From Halobellus ruber (GTDB taxonomy: Archaea > Halobacteriota > Halobacteria > Halobacteriales > Haloferacaceae), in contig NZ_JACKXD010000004.1 of NCBI RefSeq assembly GCF_014212355.1, forward strand, positions 124,001 through 188,000: a DNA stretch of 64,000 bases. Direction: 5' to 3'. The position numbers were made by a program, and so were the translations under genes. Of the stretch, positions 8,178-17,011 are shown in pieces; the first letter of the stretch is position 1, and each line of letters begins with the position of its first letter. Under the pieces are notes generated by a model. The model was given only the letters and a program-made list of their open reading frames with translations, searched no databases and was not told where the DNA came from.

Positions 8178-8998
8178 CAGCCGCGGAGCTTTTCGATCCG
8201 CTTTTCGACCGGCGGGTGCGTCGAGAACAGCGCCGCCAGCCCGCGGCCCTCGCCGAAGATACACAGCGCGTTCACCTGCTGGTCGACCGCCTCCTCGCGG
8301 CGTTCGTTGGCGCTGCTGATCTTCTCTAAGGCCCGGGCGAGCGGCTCACCGCCGCCGATGGCGTCGGCGGCGTCGCCGTCGGCGACATACTCGCGGTACC
8401 GGGAGATGGCGAAGACGAACACCATCACCAGCATCTGGGTGATCTGGCCGACGACGATCGCGAGGAAGAAATCGGCGATGTCGTTGTCGCCGGAAAGCAG
8501 CACCGCCCACTGGGCGACGATGGCGACGATGGAGGCGACGCCCTGCCCCAGCACCATCATCACCACGTCGCGGTTGGCGATGTGCGCAAGCTCGTGGGCG
8601 AGCACGCCCTCGACCTCCCGGGAGTCGAGCCGCTGGAGGAGCTCCTCGCTCACGACGACCGTGCCCGCGCCTTTTCTCCCCACGGCGAAGGCGTTGGGCA
8701 CGCCCATACGCGCGATCATCAGCCGGGGCTTCTCGATCCCCATCGATCGCGAAAGCGACTCGACCTGCTGGTGGATCTGCGGGTAGCGATCCTCCGGGAG
8801 GTCCTCCGCGCCGACGCTCCGCAGCGCCATCCACTTGCCGATCTTGTACTGGACGCCGACGAAGAGGACGCTTCCCACCAAGACGAGCGAGAGCGGCCAC
8901 CCGAAGACGCCCATCACAACCACGGCCGCGACGGCGTAGAACGCGAACAGGATCGATCCGACGACCGCCATCCGCGCTTTCAGTCCGAGGTGACGCAT
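8177..8998 (-). CDS. htpX: HtpX-like membrane zinc metalloprotease
   Basis: 273 residues (M48 family). Two N-terminal TM segments (about 10-32 and 34-52) are followed by a cytoplasmic domain with the zinc site HELAH at 135-139. A pair of TM segments and the third-ligand region '[11 protein letters not shown]' come next. HtpX degrades misfolded membrane proteins. The start at 8998 ([10 protein letters not shown]) was chosen because upstream codons lack hydrophobic or conserved character. The gene is first in a two-gene unit and is divergent from tgtA. Confidence 0.9.
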   Translation of the reverse strand: MRHLGLKARMAVVGSILFAFYAVAAVVVMGVFGWPLSLVLVGSVLFVGVQYKIGKWMALRSVGAEDLPEDRYPQIHQQVESLSRSMGIEKPRLMIARMGVPNAFAVGRKGAGTVVVSEELLQRLDSREVEGVLAHELAHIANRDVVMMVLGQGVASIVAIVAQWAVLLSGDNDIADFFLAIVVGQITQMLVMVFVFAISRYREYVADGDAADAIGGGEPLARALEKISSANERREEAVDQQVNALCIFGEGRGLAALFSTHPPVEKRIEKLRG

Positions 8999-9123
8999 AC
9001 ACCCGGCGGTTGTCCATCGGCACGGAAATATTCGGCGGGTCGGCCGCAAGCCCCCGGAGAGCGGTTCAGGGCGCCGCTCGGCGAGATGCGACCATACTTA
9101 CCGATCCACGACCAGACCCGAGT

Positions 9124-10623
9124 ATGCGCGATCACTTCGAGCTTCGGGACGGGGACGCCGCGGGGCGGATCGGCGAGCTCTCGGTCCCCCGTGCGGGGGT
9201 GACCGTCGAGACCCCGGCGTTGATGCCGGTGATCAACCCCAACATCCGGACGATTCCGCCCGCGGAACTCGAATCGGCGTTCGGCGCGGAGATCCTGATC
9301 ACGAACGCCTACATCATCCACTCCGGCGAGGACCTCCGCGAGCGGGCGTTGGCGGAGGGGCTCCACGGGATGTTAGAGTTCGACGGCGCCATCGTCACCG
9401 ATTCGGGATCGTTTCAGCTCGCCGAGTACGGCGACGTCGAGGTGACGACGCGGGAGATCCTCCGGTTCCAGCACGAGATCGGCGCCGACGTCGGCACCCC
9501 CGTCGACATCCCAACGCCACCGGACGCCTCGCGGGAGCGGACCGAGGCCGACCTCGAACGCACCGAGACCGCGCTCGCGGACGCCGAAGCCGTCGACACC
9601 GGCGAGATGCTGGTGAACGCGCCGGTCCAGGGATCGACGTATCCGGACCTCCGCGAGGAGGCCGGCCGGCGCGCGGACGCGACCGATCTGGACGTGTTCC
9701 CGGTCGGCGCGGTCGTCCCGCTGATGAACGGCTACCGCTACGCCGATATGATCGACGTCGTCGCCGGCGCGAAGCGCGGCCTCGGCCGCGACGCCCCGGT
9801 CCACCTGTTCGGCGCGGGCCATCCGATGATGTTCGCGCTGGCGGTCGCGGCGGGGTGTGACCTGTTCGACTCGGCGGCGTACGCCATCTACGCCCGCGAC
9901 GACCGGTATCTCACCGTCAGAGGAACCGAACACCTCGACGATCTGGACTACGTCCCGTGTTCGTGTCCCGTCTGCACGGATCACGGCCCCGACGAACTCC
10001 GCGCGCGCGAGGACGGCGAGCGCGAGCGGCTGCTCGCCGCGCACAACCTCCACGTCTCCTTCGCGGAGATCCGCCGGATCAAGCAGGCCATCCGGTCGGG
10101 AAACCTCCTGGAACTCGTGGAGGCGCGGGCGCGCGGCCACCCCCGGATGCTCGACGGCTACCGTGCACTGCTGGACCACGCCGACCGGCTCGAACGGGAG
10201 GACCCGGTCTCGAAGGGCTCGTTTTTCGCGCTGTCTGCGGAGTCAGCGCGGCGGCCGGAGGTCCGGCGCCACCACGACCGCCTCGGCCGCCTCGACGTCA
10301 CGGGTCGGGTCCTTCTGACCCGGGGCGGGGCGCCCTCCGGCGACGATTACGACGCGGTCTGGCGGGTCGTGCCGCCGTTCGGGCCGTTCCCGCGGGCGCT
10401 GTCGGAAACCTACCCGCTGACCGCGACGGTGCCGGACCGCCCCGATGTGGCGGCGCAGCGGGCGGCCGCCGAGGGGGTCTGCCGGGTCGCGGCGGCGAAC
10501 CCCGACGCCGACCTCGTGCTCGCACACGAGGGGTGGGCCGAGTCGGCGCTGGCCCGGCTCCCCGACGACGTCGCGGTCGAGTCGCGTTCGGCCCGGAGCG
10601 ACCCCGCCGACGGCGGCGAGTAA
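9124..10623 (+). CDS. tgtA: tRNA-guanine(15) transglycosylase (archaeosine biosynthesis)
   Basis: 499 residues. TgtA swaps guanine 15 in the tRNA D-loop for preQ0, the first tRNA-bound step to archaeosine. The TIM-barrel motifs are clear: '[11 protein letters not shown]' with the conserved Asp, '[12 protein letters not shown]', '[12 protein letters not shown]' and '[16 protein letters not shown]'. A zinc site 'VPCSCPVC...' with a later His follows near residue 280. The C-terminal part, from about residue 370, is a less conserved extension. The next gene on the strand is arcS, which converts the inserted preQ0, so the two steps are encoded side by side. Confidence 0.95.
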   Translation: MRDHFELRDGDAAGRIGELSVPRAGVTVETPALMPVINPNIRTIPPAELESAFGAEILITNAYIIHSGEDLRERALAEGLHGMLEFDGAIVTDSGSFQLAEYGDVEVTTREILRFQHEIGADVGTPVDIPTPPDASRERTEADLERTETALADAEAVDTGEMLVNAPVQGSTYPDLREEAGRRADATDLDVFPVGAVVPLMNGYRYADMIDVVAGAKRGLGRDAPVHLFGAGHPMMFALAVAAGCDLFDSAAYAIYARDDRYLTVRGTEHLDDLDYVPCSCPVCTDHGPDELRAREDGERERLLAAHNLHVSFAEIRRIKQAIRSGNLLELVEARARGHPRMLDGYRALLDHADRLEREDPVSKGSFFALSAESARRPEVRRHHDRLGRLDVTGRVLLTRGGAPSGDDYDAVWRVVPPFGPFPRALSETYPLTATVPDRPDVAAQRAAAEGVCRVAAANPDADLVLAHEGWAESALARLPDDVAVESRSARSDPADGGE

Positions 10624-10699
10624 CGGTCCCGACGCGGCCGACCCAAAACATACTATCTCTGTCACATACGTGAACTGTGTAGGAACGCGAACGGACAGA

Positions 10700-10707
10700 T
10701 AATTTAT
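10700..10707 (+). promoter_or_regulatory. TATA-like box for arcS
   Basis: The AT-rich block TAATTTAT stands out from the GC-rich surroundings about 25-30 bp before the ATG at 10730. This is the spacing for a leaderless haloarchaeal transcript. It also argues against the in-frame ATG at 10706, which would lie inside the box. Confidence 0.55.
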
Positions 10708-10729
10708 GCCCCCCGCCGATTGGGGGTGT

Positions 10730-12580
10730 ATGACCGACTACTTCGAGGTATACGGGCGCGACGGGGCCGCCCGCGCCGGGGAGCTCCGGCTCGCGGACCC
10801 GCTTTCGACGCCGGCGCTGGTCGACGACAGCGTCGAGGACGGGGGGAGCCTCTGGAACGAGGACCGCGAGGTTCCGCGCGGCTACCGGGCGCTCCTGACC
10901 GTCCTGCCCCACCGGTCGTTCCCGGCCGGCACCGACGAGGCGGTACAGGACGCCTTCGCCGTCGACTATCCGGACGTCGACTACCCGAGCGCCGCGGTGG
11001 TCACGAGCGACACCGCCGCCGACCACGGCGCGGACGCGTACATCCTCTCGGACGCCCCGGGGTTCGTCGGTCACGCCGCGAAGTTCCGCGACGAGATCAT
11101 CGCCGCCCGCGAGGCGCTGCCGCCGGACGCCGCGCTGTATCTCTCGGGGGTCGCCACGCCGCGGAACGCCGCTACGCTCGTGTACGCCGGCGTCGACCTG
11201 CTGGACGCAAAGCGCGCCCGGGTCAGGGGATCGGAGGGGTTCTACCTCACCCGGGAGGACGAGCGGTTCCTCGCGGACCTGACGGAACTCCCGTGTTCGT
11301 GTCCGGCGTGTCGCGGGAAGCGGACGGTCGCGGACGTCGACCCCGACGCCGACTCCGCGGCCGCGGCCGAGGCCCGGGAGGACCCCGCGGTGTTCGACCG
11401 CGAGGACTGCGCCGACCACAACGAGTACGCGCTGGAAGCCGAACTCGCAACCGTCCGCCGGCGGATCCGCGACGGCCGGCTGCGCGATTACATCGAGGGC
11501 CAGGCCCGCCACGACCAGTGGCTCACCGCGGCGTTCCGGGAGTTCGACGACGAGTACGCGTACGTTGAGGAGCGAACCCCCGTGATTCGCGACGCCGAAC
11601 TCACGGCCGCAAGCGAGGACACCCTCCGGCGCGTGGAGATCCAGCGGTTCGCCGACCGGGTGACGTCCAGATATCGGAACCGCTTTGCGAACCCGTTGGT
11701 GCTCGTGCCCTGTTCCGCAAAGAAACCCTACAGCGAGTCACAGAGTCACGAGCAGTTCCACGACGCGATCCAGTACCGCGGGCACACGGTCTCGATGACC
11801 TCCCCGATCGGGGTGGTGCCGATGGAACTGGAACTCACCTACCCCGCCCAGCACTACGACGCCGTCGTCACGGGCCGGTGGTCCGAAGACGAGATCTCGT
11901 TCGTCGCGAACGTGCTCCGGCAGTACCTCGCACGCAACGACTACCCCCGAGTGATCGCGCACGTCCCCGACGGCGGCTACCGCGAGGTCTGCGAGCGCGT
12001 CGAAGCCGACCTGGACGTTGCATTCGAGTACACCGTGGCCGACCACCCGACCGACACCGACTCGATCGCGAACCTGATGTCGACGCTCGACGGCGAACTG
12101 AAGTACGGCAAGCGGGAGCGCCAGCACAATACGGTCAAAGCGCTCGCGGACTACCAGTTCGGCCCCGACGCCGGCGACGACCTCTTCGCGGACGTGGAGT
12201 TGCAGACGACGAGCCGGTACCCCAAGATCCAGGTTCGGGATGGAGAGGGGGAAGACGCGGACGGCAACGGCGGCGAACAGCTCGCGACGATGGTGCCGCA
12301 GTACGGCGTGCTCGCCTTAACCCTCGCCGGCGCGCGGGTGTGGGACGAGTCCGACGCGCCCACGAAACGCGTCGAGATCGACGAGTTCGTCCCGCACGGC
12401 AGCGTGCTCGCGCCGGGCGTCGTCGACGCCGACGAGGGGATCAGAGTCGGCGACGAGGTCGTCGTCGAGGGGCCGCAAGCGTACGCCGTCGGCCGCGCGC
12501 GGATGTTCGGGCGGGAGATGGCGGAATCGACCCGTGGGGAGGCGGTCCAGGTGCGGCACGTCGCGGAAGTCGACGGGTAG
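10730..12580 (+). CDS. arcS: Archaeosine synthase (ArcS), alpha subunit
   Basis: 616 residues. ArcS adds lysine or another amidino donor to preQ0-tRNA to form archaeosine at position 15. The N-terminal part is a degenerate TGT-like barrel with a CxC...C zinc motif ('LPCSCPACRGK', about residue 190). The ArcS core carries 'LVLVPCSAKKPYSESQSHEQF', shortened here to its key PCSAKKPYS element. The C terminus is a PUA RNA-binding domain ('PHGSVLAPGVVDADEGIRVG', 'AYAVGRARM'). It follows tgtA by about 100 bp with its own TATA-like box. Confidence 0.94.
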   Translation: MTDYFEVYGRDGAARAGELRLADPLSTPALVDDSVEDGGSLWNEDREVPRGYRALLTVLPHRSFPAGTDEAVQDAFAVDYPDVDYPSAAVVTSDTAADHGADAYILSDAPGFVGHAAKFRDEIIAAREALPPDAALYLSGVATPRNAATLVYAGVDLLDAKRARVRGSEGFYLTREDERFLADLTELPCSCPACRGKRTVADVDPDADSAAAAEAREDPAVFDREDCADHNEYALEAELATVRRRIRDGRLRDYIEGQARHDQWLTAAFREFDDEYAYVEERTPVIRDAELTAASEDTLRRVEIQRFADRVTSRYRNRFANPLVLVPCSAKKPYSESQSHEQFHDAIQYRGHTVSMTSPIGVVPMELELTYPAQHYDAVVTGRWSEDEISFVANVLRQYLARNDYPRVIAHVPDGGYREVCERVEADLDVAFEYTVADHPTDTDSIANLMSTLDGELKYGKRERQHNTVKALADYQFGPDAGDDLFADVELQTTSRYPKIQVRDGEGEDADGNGGEQLATMVPQYGVLALTLAGARVWDESDAPTKRVEIDEFVPHGSVLAPGVVDADEGIRVGDEVVVEGPQAYAVGRARMFGREMAESTRGEAVQVRHVAEVDG

Positions 12581-12634
12581 CTACCGGATCGAGCGACAGC
12601 CACCGTTTTGACCGCCCGTCCCGCTCCTTCCGGT

Positions 12635-13408
12635 ATGCCCCCGACCGTCGCCGCCTGCCAACTCGCGGTCGACGACCTCGCGCCCGACGCCAACCTCGCG
12701 GCCGTCGAGTCCCGCCTCCGCGGCCTCCCCGAGGCGGTCGACGTCGCCGTCTTCCCCGAGTACGCGCTCACCGGGTTCGTGCCCGAGGGCCGCGTCGCCG
12801 ACGCCGCACTCCCCCTCGACGGCGACCGGATCGACCGCCTCGGCGACCTCGCGGCCGCCGAAGACACGGCCCTCGTCGTCGGGTTCGTCGAAACCGACGG
12901 CGACGATCTCCACAACACGACGGCGTACCTCGCGCCCGACGGCGACGTCACAACGTATCGAAAACGACACCTCCGGGGGCGCGAGGCCGAGGTCCTGACC
13001 GCCGGCGACGACCTGGTGACCGTCGACACCCCCGCCGGAACCGCCGGGATCCTCACCTGCTACGACCTCAACTTCGTCCGCGACAGCGCCGACCTGGTCG
13101 ACAGGGGAACCGACGCGCTGTTCGTCGGCGGCGCGTGGCCCGCGGCCTACAGCGAGAACTGGCGGCTCCTGCTCCGCGCCCGGGCGCTCGACGGCGTCCG
13201 GTGGGTCGTCGGCGCGGGGCGGACCGGCCGACGGGAGAACGTCGGCAGCGAGGACGGCGCCGACGCCGTCGCGTACGCCGGCCGGTCGCTCGTCGTGCGA
13301 CCCGACGGCGGGATCCACGCGGCGCTCGACCGCCGGGAGGACGACCTCGTCGCCGAACTCGACCCCGACACCCTCGCGGCGCACCGCGAGTTCGTCGGGT
13401 CGGTGTAA
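12635..13408 (+). CDS. Carbon-nitrogen hydrolase (nitrilase superfamily amidase)
   Basis: 257 residues. The Glu-Lys-Cys triad of the superfamily is visible: E42 in 'FPEYALTG', K110 in 'YRKRHL' and C142 in 'LTCYDLNF'. These enzymes hydrolyse amides or nitriles in the cytoplasm. The general form resembles the omega-amidase/carbamoylase branches, but the substrate is not readable. The ATG at 12635 is preferred to an upstream one because the conserved strand 'TVAACQLAV' begins directly after it. It follows arcS by 54 bp, possibly by read-through. Confidence 0.87.
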   Translation: MPPTVAACQLAVDDLAPDANLAAVESRLRGLPEAVDVAVFPEYALTGFVPEGRVADAALPLDGDRIDRLGDLAAAEDTALVVGFVETDGDDLHNTTAYLAPDGDVTTYRKRHLRGREAEVLTAGDDLVTVDTPAGTAGILTCYDLNFVRDSADLVDRGTDALFVGGAWPAAYSENWRLLLRARALDGVRWVVGAGRTGRRENVGSEDGADAVAYAGRSLVVRPDGGIHAALDRREDDLVAELDPDTLAAHREFVGSV

Positions 13409-13461
13409 CTCGAAGAGTTCGTTCGAACGAGAGTCAGGGTTTGGACGTGCGAGTGCTGCTT

Positions 13462-13541
13462 ATACTGTTGGCTATAACTACATGAAGGTTTTCGGCACCC
13501 CAGGGTGCCGAAATCCTTCACGCGACTATAGCCGACAGTAT
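13462..13541 (+). mobile_element. 80-bp palindromic MITE, copy A
   Basis: An imperfect palindrome with ends ATACTGTTGGCTATA and TATAGCCGACAGTAT and a central GC hairpin (CGGCACCCC / GGGTGCCG). Three more copies of exactly the same length, allowing for an insertion in one, lie at 38642, 42971 and 58278. The two arms differ at fixed positions (one reads ACTACxTGAAG, the other TCGCGTGAAGG), so the element has an orientation. Copies A and D share one orientation, B and C the opposite. There is no ORF, so it must be mobilised in trans or act as structured DNA/RNA. Confidence 0.85.
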
Positions 13542-13553
13542 TACGTACCCACA

Positions 13554-13800
13554 TCGGGTGGGACTGGAAGGGGCTGGGCTCTCGACGAAGTTGTCGAGAG
13601 CGCAGCTCTCGTCAGCCAACCAGAACGCTCCGCGTTCTGGTGAAGACGCGCGACGTAAGCACTGCAGGAGCGAACGAAGTGAGCGACGAAGCGCACAGCG
13701 AGCGCATCGAGTCGAGAGCGCAGGGGCTTCCGAAGTCTGCCGCTTTACTGCGGTCATAGACTCTCGCTTGATCACGCAGCCGTCGTAAGGACGGCGACTT
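13554..13800. other. Non-coding, hairpin-rich spacer with second GTGGGACTGGAAGGGG motif
   Basis: No convincing gene lies between 13409 and 13828. After the MITE the spacer holds the motif GTGGGACTGGAAGGGG, a relative of the one at 6964. It also holds a perfect hairpin GCTCTCGAC/GTCGAGAGC at 13578-13601 and another CCAGAACGC/GCGTTCTGG at 13620-13640. The stretch 13664-13720 has repeated 'GAGCGA' steps. The structure suggests a repeat-derived or structured-RNA region rather than a decayed gene. No function can be assigned. Confidence 0.5.
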
Positions 13801-13828
13801 TTTCACCCCGGCCGCCCACTGTGGACGT

Positions 13829-14239
13829 ATGACAGACGACACCTCGGAGGCGGACCGCGAGATCTCCCTGGGCGTCCCGCGGGGCGTCCTCGACTCCCTG
13901 CCGGAGGACGGCGACAGCGCCGCCGCGGATATGAAGAAGGCCGTCGCGGGGCTGGAGGGCAGTCTCAACGACGCCATCGACGCCGCGGACTCCGACTCGG
14001 AGGCCGCGAGCCACGCGGTCGACGCCGTCGAACACCTCGAAGAGCGGATGGAGACCTACGACGAGTTCGTCCCCGAACTCCGGGCGTGGGGCCAATCACC
14101 CATTTACGCCATCGCGTGGCGGAACCTCTACGCCGAACTGATCGCCCAACTGTACGATCACGACTGGCTCGCCGCCCAGATCGACCGCGAGCGCAACTAC
14201 CGGCTGGTCGAGGACGGGATCCGGTTCGGCAAGGACTGA
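13829..14239 (+). CDS. Conserved haloarchaeal protein, function unknown
   Basis: 136 residues, acidic, predicted mostly helical. The middle has heptad-like spacing (ADMKKAVAGLEGSLNDAIDA), and the C-terminal part is aromatic-rich (SPIYAIAWRNLYAELIAQLY, then DHDWLAAQIDRERNYRL). There is no signal peptide, TM segment or metal motif. I do not recognise a characterised family. It stands alone between a repeat-rich spacer and the SAMP-like cluster. Confidence 0.7.
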   Translation: MTDDTSEADREISLGVPRGVLDSLPEDGDSAAADMKKAVAGLEGSLNDAIDAADSDSEAASHAVDAVEHLEERMETYDEFVPELRAWGQSPIYAIAWRNLYAELIAQLYDHDWLAAQIDRERNYRLVEDGIRFGKD

Positions 14240-14376
14240 TCCGGACTCGGCTCCCGGCCGCCGTTGCGCTACGGTCGACAACCGGCCACTGATCGCAGAC
14301 ACGCAGCGACGCGGCCGTGCGGCCGGAACGCAGCACGGACGCGCACCTTTTTGCCCGGCGGCACCCACTACCGGGT

Positions 14377-14667
14377 ATGTCGCTGGAACTGCGGTTCTTC
14401 GCCACCTTTCGCGAGGCGGTCGGGACCAAGACCATCACCCGGGAGTACGACGCCGCAACCGTCGGCGACGTTCTCGTCGCGCTCGAATCCGAGTTCGAGG
14501 GGCTGGCCGGGCAGATCATGGAGGACGGGGCGGTCAAATCCCAGGTGAACGTGCTCCTGAACGGCCGCGATGTCACCCACGAACGGGGCGTCGACACTCC
14601 GGTCGACCCCGACGACACGCTGAGCGTCTTCCCGCCCGTCGCGGGCGGCGGGGGGGCAAACGCGTGA
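14377..14667 (+). CDS. Ubiquitin-like small archaeal modifier / MoaD-type sulfur carrier (SAMP3-like)
   Basis: 96 residues with the beta-grasp pattern of MoaD/ThiS/SAMP proteins: 'LELRFFATFREAVGTK', 'VGDVLVALESEFEGL', 'VNVLLNGRDV', 'DTLSVFPPVAGG'. SAMPs are joined to lysines of target proteins or carry sulfur for tRNA thiolation and molybdopterin after E1 (UbaA) activation of a C-terminal Gly-Gly. Here translation continues past the glycines (GGGGANA), a three-residue tail. The reading frame crosses a run of seven G. The GTG of the next gene overlaps its stop, so the two are translationally coupled. Confidence 0.8.
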   Translation: MSLELRFFATFREAVGTKTITREYDAATVGDVLVALESEFEGLAGQIMEDGAVKSQVNVLLNGRDVTHERGVDTPVDPDDTLSVFPPVAGGGGANA

Positions 14668-14933
14668 CCGGGACCCAGGTCACCCGCACGAAGTCCTACC
14701 GCGGGATCTCGCTGCGACTCGCCCGGGAGTACCTGGTCAAACTCGGCGGCGAGGCGGTCGCCGAGGACCGCGTCGAGGCCGCCGACTGGGCCGCGTCGCT
14801 CTCGGCGGAGAAAGTCTCGATCGGCCCCACGGTGAAACTAACGGAGGTGACAGTCGTCTTCGAGGGGGAGGAGGGGACGCTTGCGGACCTCGTCCCGCGG
14901 TTCTCCCAGAAGGCGATGCGCGCGGGTGGGTGA
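14664..14933 (+). CDS. Small protein coupled to the SAMP gene (MoaD-related C-terminal/DUF1952-like)
   Basis: 89 residues, starting on GTG at 14664 inside the GTGA overlap with the SAMP stop. It has an alpha+beta pattern with 'YRGISLRLAREYLVKLGGE', 'ADWAASLSAEKVSIGPTVKL' and 'TEVTVVFEGEE'. In some archaea and bacteria a DUF1952-type domain of this size is fused to or lies beside MoaD-like proteins. The resemblance here is from memory and modest. Coupling to the modifier gene suggests a role in its maturation or targeting. Confidence 0.6.
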   Translation: MTGTQVTRTKSYRGISLRLAREYLVKLGGEAVAEDRVEAADWAASLSAEKVSIGPTVKLTEVTVVFEGEEGTLADLVPRFSQKAMRAGG

Positions 14934-15390
14934 GACGCCGTCGGACGGCCGCGGCGACGACGATGCCCACCGGGACCGGTGGAGTCGGCTCCCGTCGGGC
15001 CGGGGGCCGACGCCCGCTGCCGACGCCGACGACGGGTCGTCGATCCCGATCGACGGCGACGTGTTGCTGTACACCGGCGCGACGGCGAGCGTCGGTCCCG
15101 AACGGATCGAGCCGCTGCTCCGGACGGCGCAGGCGTTCCTCCGCGAGCGCGCGGCGACGTACCGCCGGCGCTACGAGTCGGCGTTCGTCGACGACGAGCG
15201 GCGGATCCTGCTGGTCCCGGAGGGCCACTGGAACGAGGTCGGCGACGAGTTGGGCCTGCCGGAGCGCGAGGTCGACGCCGTCCGCCGGGCGCACGCCCAA
15301 CAGCTCAGACGGCTCGGATCGAAGACGGACAGACGCGAGGAGTTCGAGACCGGCCTGGAGATCCGCGAGGCGGTCGTGCTCGGCGACTAA
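14926..15390 (+). CDS. Conserved haloarchaeal protein of unknown function
   Basis: 154 residues if it starts on GTG at 14926, which overlaps the previous gene by 8 bp. About 45 disordered acidic residues come first. The conserved-looking part follows: 'DGDVLLYTGATASVGPERIE', then a long amphipathic helix (RAATYRRRYESAFVDDERRI) and 'LLVPEGHWNEVGDELGL'. There is no recognised motif. It is third in a three-gene overlapping set with the SAMP-like gene. The exact start is uncertain because the N terminus is low complexity. Confidence 0.6.
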   Translation: MGETPSDGRGDDDAHRDRWSRLPSGRGPTPAADADDGSSIPIDGDVLLYTGATASVGPERIEPLLRTAQAFLRERAATYRRRYESAFVDDERRILLVPEGHWNEVGDELGLPEREVDAVRRAHAQQLRRLGSKTDRREEFETGLEIREAVVLGD

Positions 15391-15813
15391 TCAGGATTCG
15401 TGACCGGGTTCCTCGGCGGGCCCGTACCGTTCCTCGACGGCGCGGAAGTACTCGCCGAGGAACGTTCGGTCCTCGCGTCCGCTCCCGTCGGTCGCGGCGT
15501 CGGGGTCGGCGGGGAGATCCGGATCAGTCGTCGGCTCGAAGTCGCCGTCGCCGTCCGGATCCCCGAGTCGGTCGGTTCCGTCGTCGGCGTCGACGGCCCG
15601 CTCGACGTCGACGAGGAGGGCTTCGAGTTCGTCGCGCGGCTGGTGGCACAGGCCCCGGTAACACTCCTTACAGAGGTGCTCGAAGGATTTCCCGTGTCTC
15701 TCCCAGCGGTTGCCCTCCTTGTCGTACTCGCGGGCCTCCGAGCGGGGGAGCGACGTGCCACAGGCGATACAGACGACCGTCGTCCCGTCCCGGTTGTTCC
15801 GGGAGCGCCACAT
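15391..15813 (-). CDS. Cys-rich zinc-binding protein with acidic tail
   Basis: 140 residues. The first about 60 form a treble-clef-like zinc module: 'VCIACGTSLPRSEAREYDK' and 'HLCKECYRGLCHQPRDELE', that is CxxC...CxxC plus a CH pair, in the style of HNH-type zinc folds but without an HNH active site. An acidic, Asp/Pro-rich tail follows. A close paralogue lies at 48256-48555. A nucleic-acid or protein-docking role is possible but unproven. It is convergent with the unknown gene ending at 15390. Confidence 0.7.
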   Translation of the reverse strand: MWRSRNNRDGTTVVCIACGTSLPRSEAREYDKEGNRWERHGKSFEHLCKECYRGLCHQPRDELEALLVDVERAVDADDGTDRLGDPDGDGDFEPTTDPDLPADPDAATDGSGREDRTFLGEYFRAVEERYGPAEEPGHES

Positions 15814-15943
15814 ACCTCGACCCACGACCCACCGCCACTTAGCGTTTGTCCGTGACGCCGACCGGCGGTCCGGTCGCACCCGAGCGGACGCTCCGAATCC
15901 ACGTCCCGCGTCATTTATCGGCCGGCCCGCCGTGGGGCCGCGT

Positions 15944-16426
15944 ATGCAGGTCAAATCCCGACACCACCTCCGCGCAGACGAGATCGACGACCTGGAGGCG
16001 ACCATCGCGGCGGGGACCGGCGTCGACCTCGACGGCGACACCTACGAGATGGTCGAACTCGCGGACGAGCCCTTCGACGTCGTCCTCGTCGACGGCGACC
16101 CCGACGTGGTCCGGTTCGACGGCGGCGAGGCGTTCCTGACCGTCCGGGGCGCGAACCGGAACGAGGTGACGACGGGGATCGTCACCGTCGATTCGGGCGC
16201 GATCTCGTTCGTCAGCGACGGCGCGGACGTGATGCGCCCCGGGATCGTCGACGCCGACGCCGACATCTCGGAGGGCGACCTGATCACGATCGCCGAGGAG
16301 ACTCACGGCAAGACCCTCGCGATCGGACGGGCGCTGGTCGAGGGGTCGGAGATGGTAGGCGAGTCGGGGAAGGTCGTGGAATCGATCCACCACGTCGGCG
16401 ACGACCTCTTCGAGTTCTCCGTCTGA
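15944..16426 (+). CDS. PUA-domain RNA-binding protein
   Basis: 160 residues. The C-terminal half is a typical archaeal PUA domain: '[20 protein letters not shown]', '[24 protein letters not shown]' and '[14 protein letters not shown]'. The N-terminal about 70 residues form a 'pre-PUA' alpha/beta module ('[17 protein letters not shown]'). Family members are related to MCT-1 / eIF2D-type factors and probably bind tRNA or ribosomes. The start is the ATG at 15944. It is followed by sepF on the same strand with a separate leader. Confidence 0.85.
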   Translation: MQVKSRHHLRADEIDDLEATIAAGTGVDLDGDTYEMVELADEPFDVVLVDGDPDVVRFDGGEAFLTVRGANRNEVTTGIVTVDSGAISFVSDGADVMRPGIVDADADISEGDLITIAEETHGKTLAIGRALVEGSEMVGESGKVVESIHHVGDDLFEFSV

Positions 16427-16560
16427 GACGGACCACCGTCCGAGCGGCCGATATCGGCGTGGTACTCGATGACGAGGAGAGCCGGCGTGTCACGAACTGA
16501 ACCCGCGTCAGACACCCGTCTGACGTAAGAACTAACCCGGTACTGGCGCTTGTGGGTTCT

Positions 16561-16914
16561 ATGGGAATTATGAGCAAGATCGTCGGCGGTGGCGGACAGC
16601 ACACGACTGACGAGTACCTCGACCTCGACGTCGAGGGGGTCGAGGCGTCCCGCGGCGACGCCGGGATGAGCGTCCGGATCGCGACCATCGGCGGGCGCCA
16701 GGACGTCATCGACATCAAAGACGCCGTCTACGACGGCGACCTCGTCATCGCGGACATCACACGCCACACCACGAGCGACGACACGATGAAACGCATCGTC
16801 GACGAACTCCGACAGGTCGCCGAGGAGGTCGACGGCGACATCGCCCAGAAGGGCGACGATCAGATCATCGTCGCGCCCACCGACGTCGCGGTCGCCCGCG
16901 AGAAGCTGAACTGA
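16561..16914 (+). CDS. sepF: Archaeal cell-division protein SepF
   Basis: 117 residues. Archaeal SepF is a membrane-bound dimer that anchors FtsZ at midcell. The N terminus [10 protein letters not shown] fits the short membrane-targeting amphipathic helix. The globular part '[20 protein letters not shown]', '[12 protein letters not shown]' and '[12 protein letters not shown]' matches the SepF fold. The start at 16561 gives the usual N-terminal helix. Upstream, GCGTCAGAC and GTCTGACGT form an inverted repeat around 16505-16526, a candidate operator. Confidence 0.9.
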   Translation: MGIMSKIVGGGGQHTTDEYLDLDVEGVEASRGDAGMSVRIATIGGRQDVIDIKDAVYDGDLVIADITRHTTSDDTMKRIVDELRQVAEEVDGDIAQKGDDQIIVAPTDVAVAREKLN

Positions 16915-17011
16915 CGGGGCCTCGGATTTCGGTCCCCGATTCGCCGACGGGGGCCGCGGCACCCGCCGGAACCGACGGCCTTTCCTCCCCGCTCTCCGTA
17001 CCCCGCCGTAG

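Noticed and set aside
10706-10729. Upstream ATG for arcS at 10706
   Set aside because: It overlaps the TATA-like box and adds eight residues not expected before the conserved MTDYFEVY start.
13458-13545. The 80-bp palindrome as a simple transcription terminator
   Set aside because: Four copies with the same length, same ends and fixed arm differences in unrelated contexts, one inside a gene, fit a mobile element better, although it may also stop transcription.
6940-13640. CRISPR array suggested by repeated GTGGGACTG motifs
   Set aside because: There are only two copies, 6.6 kb apart, without regular spacers and with no cas genes in the window.
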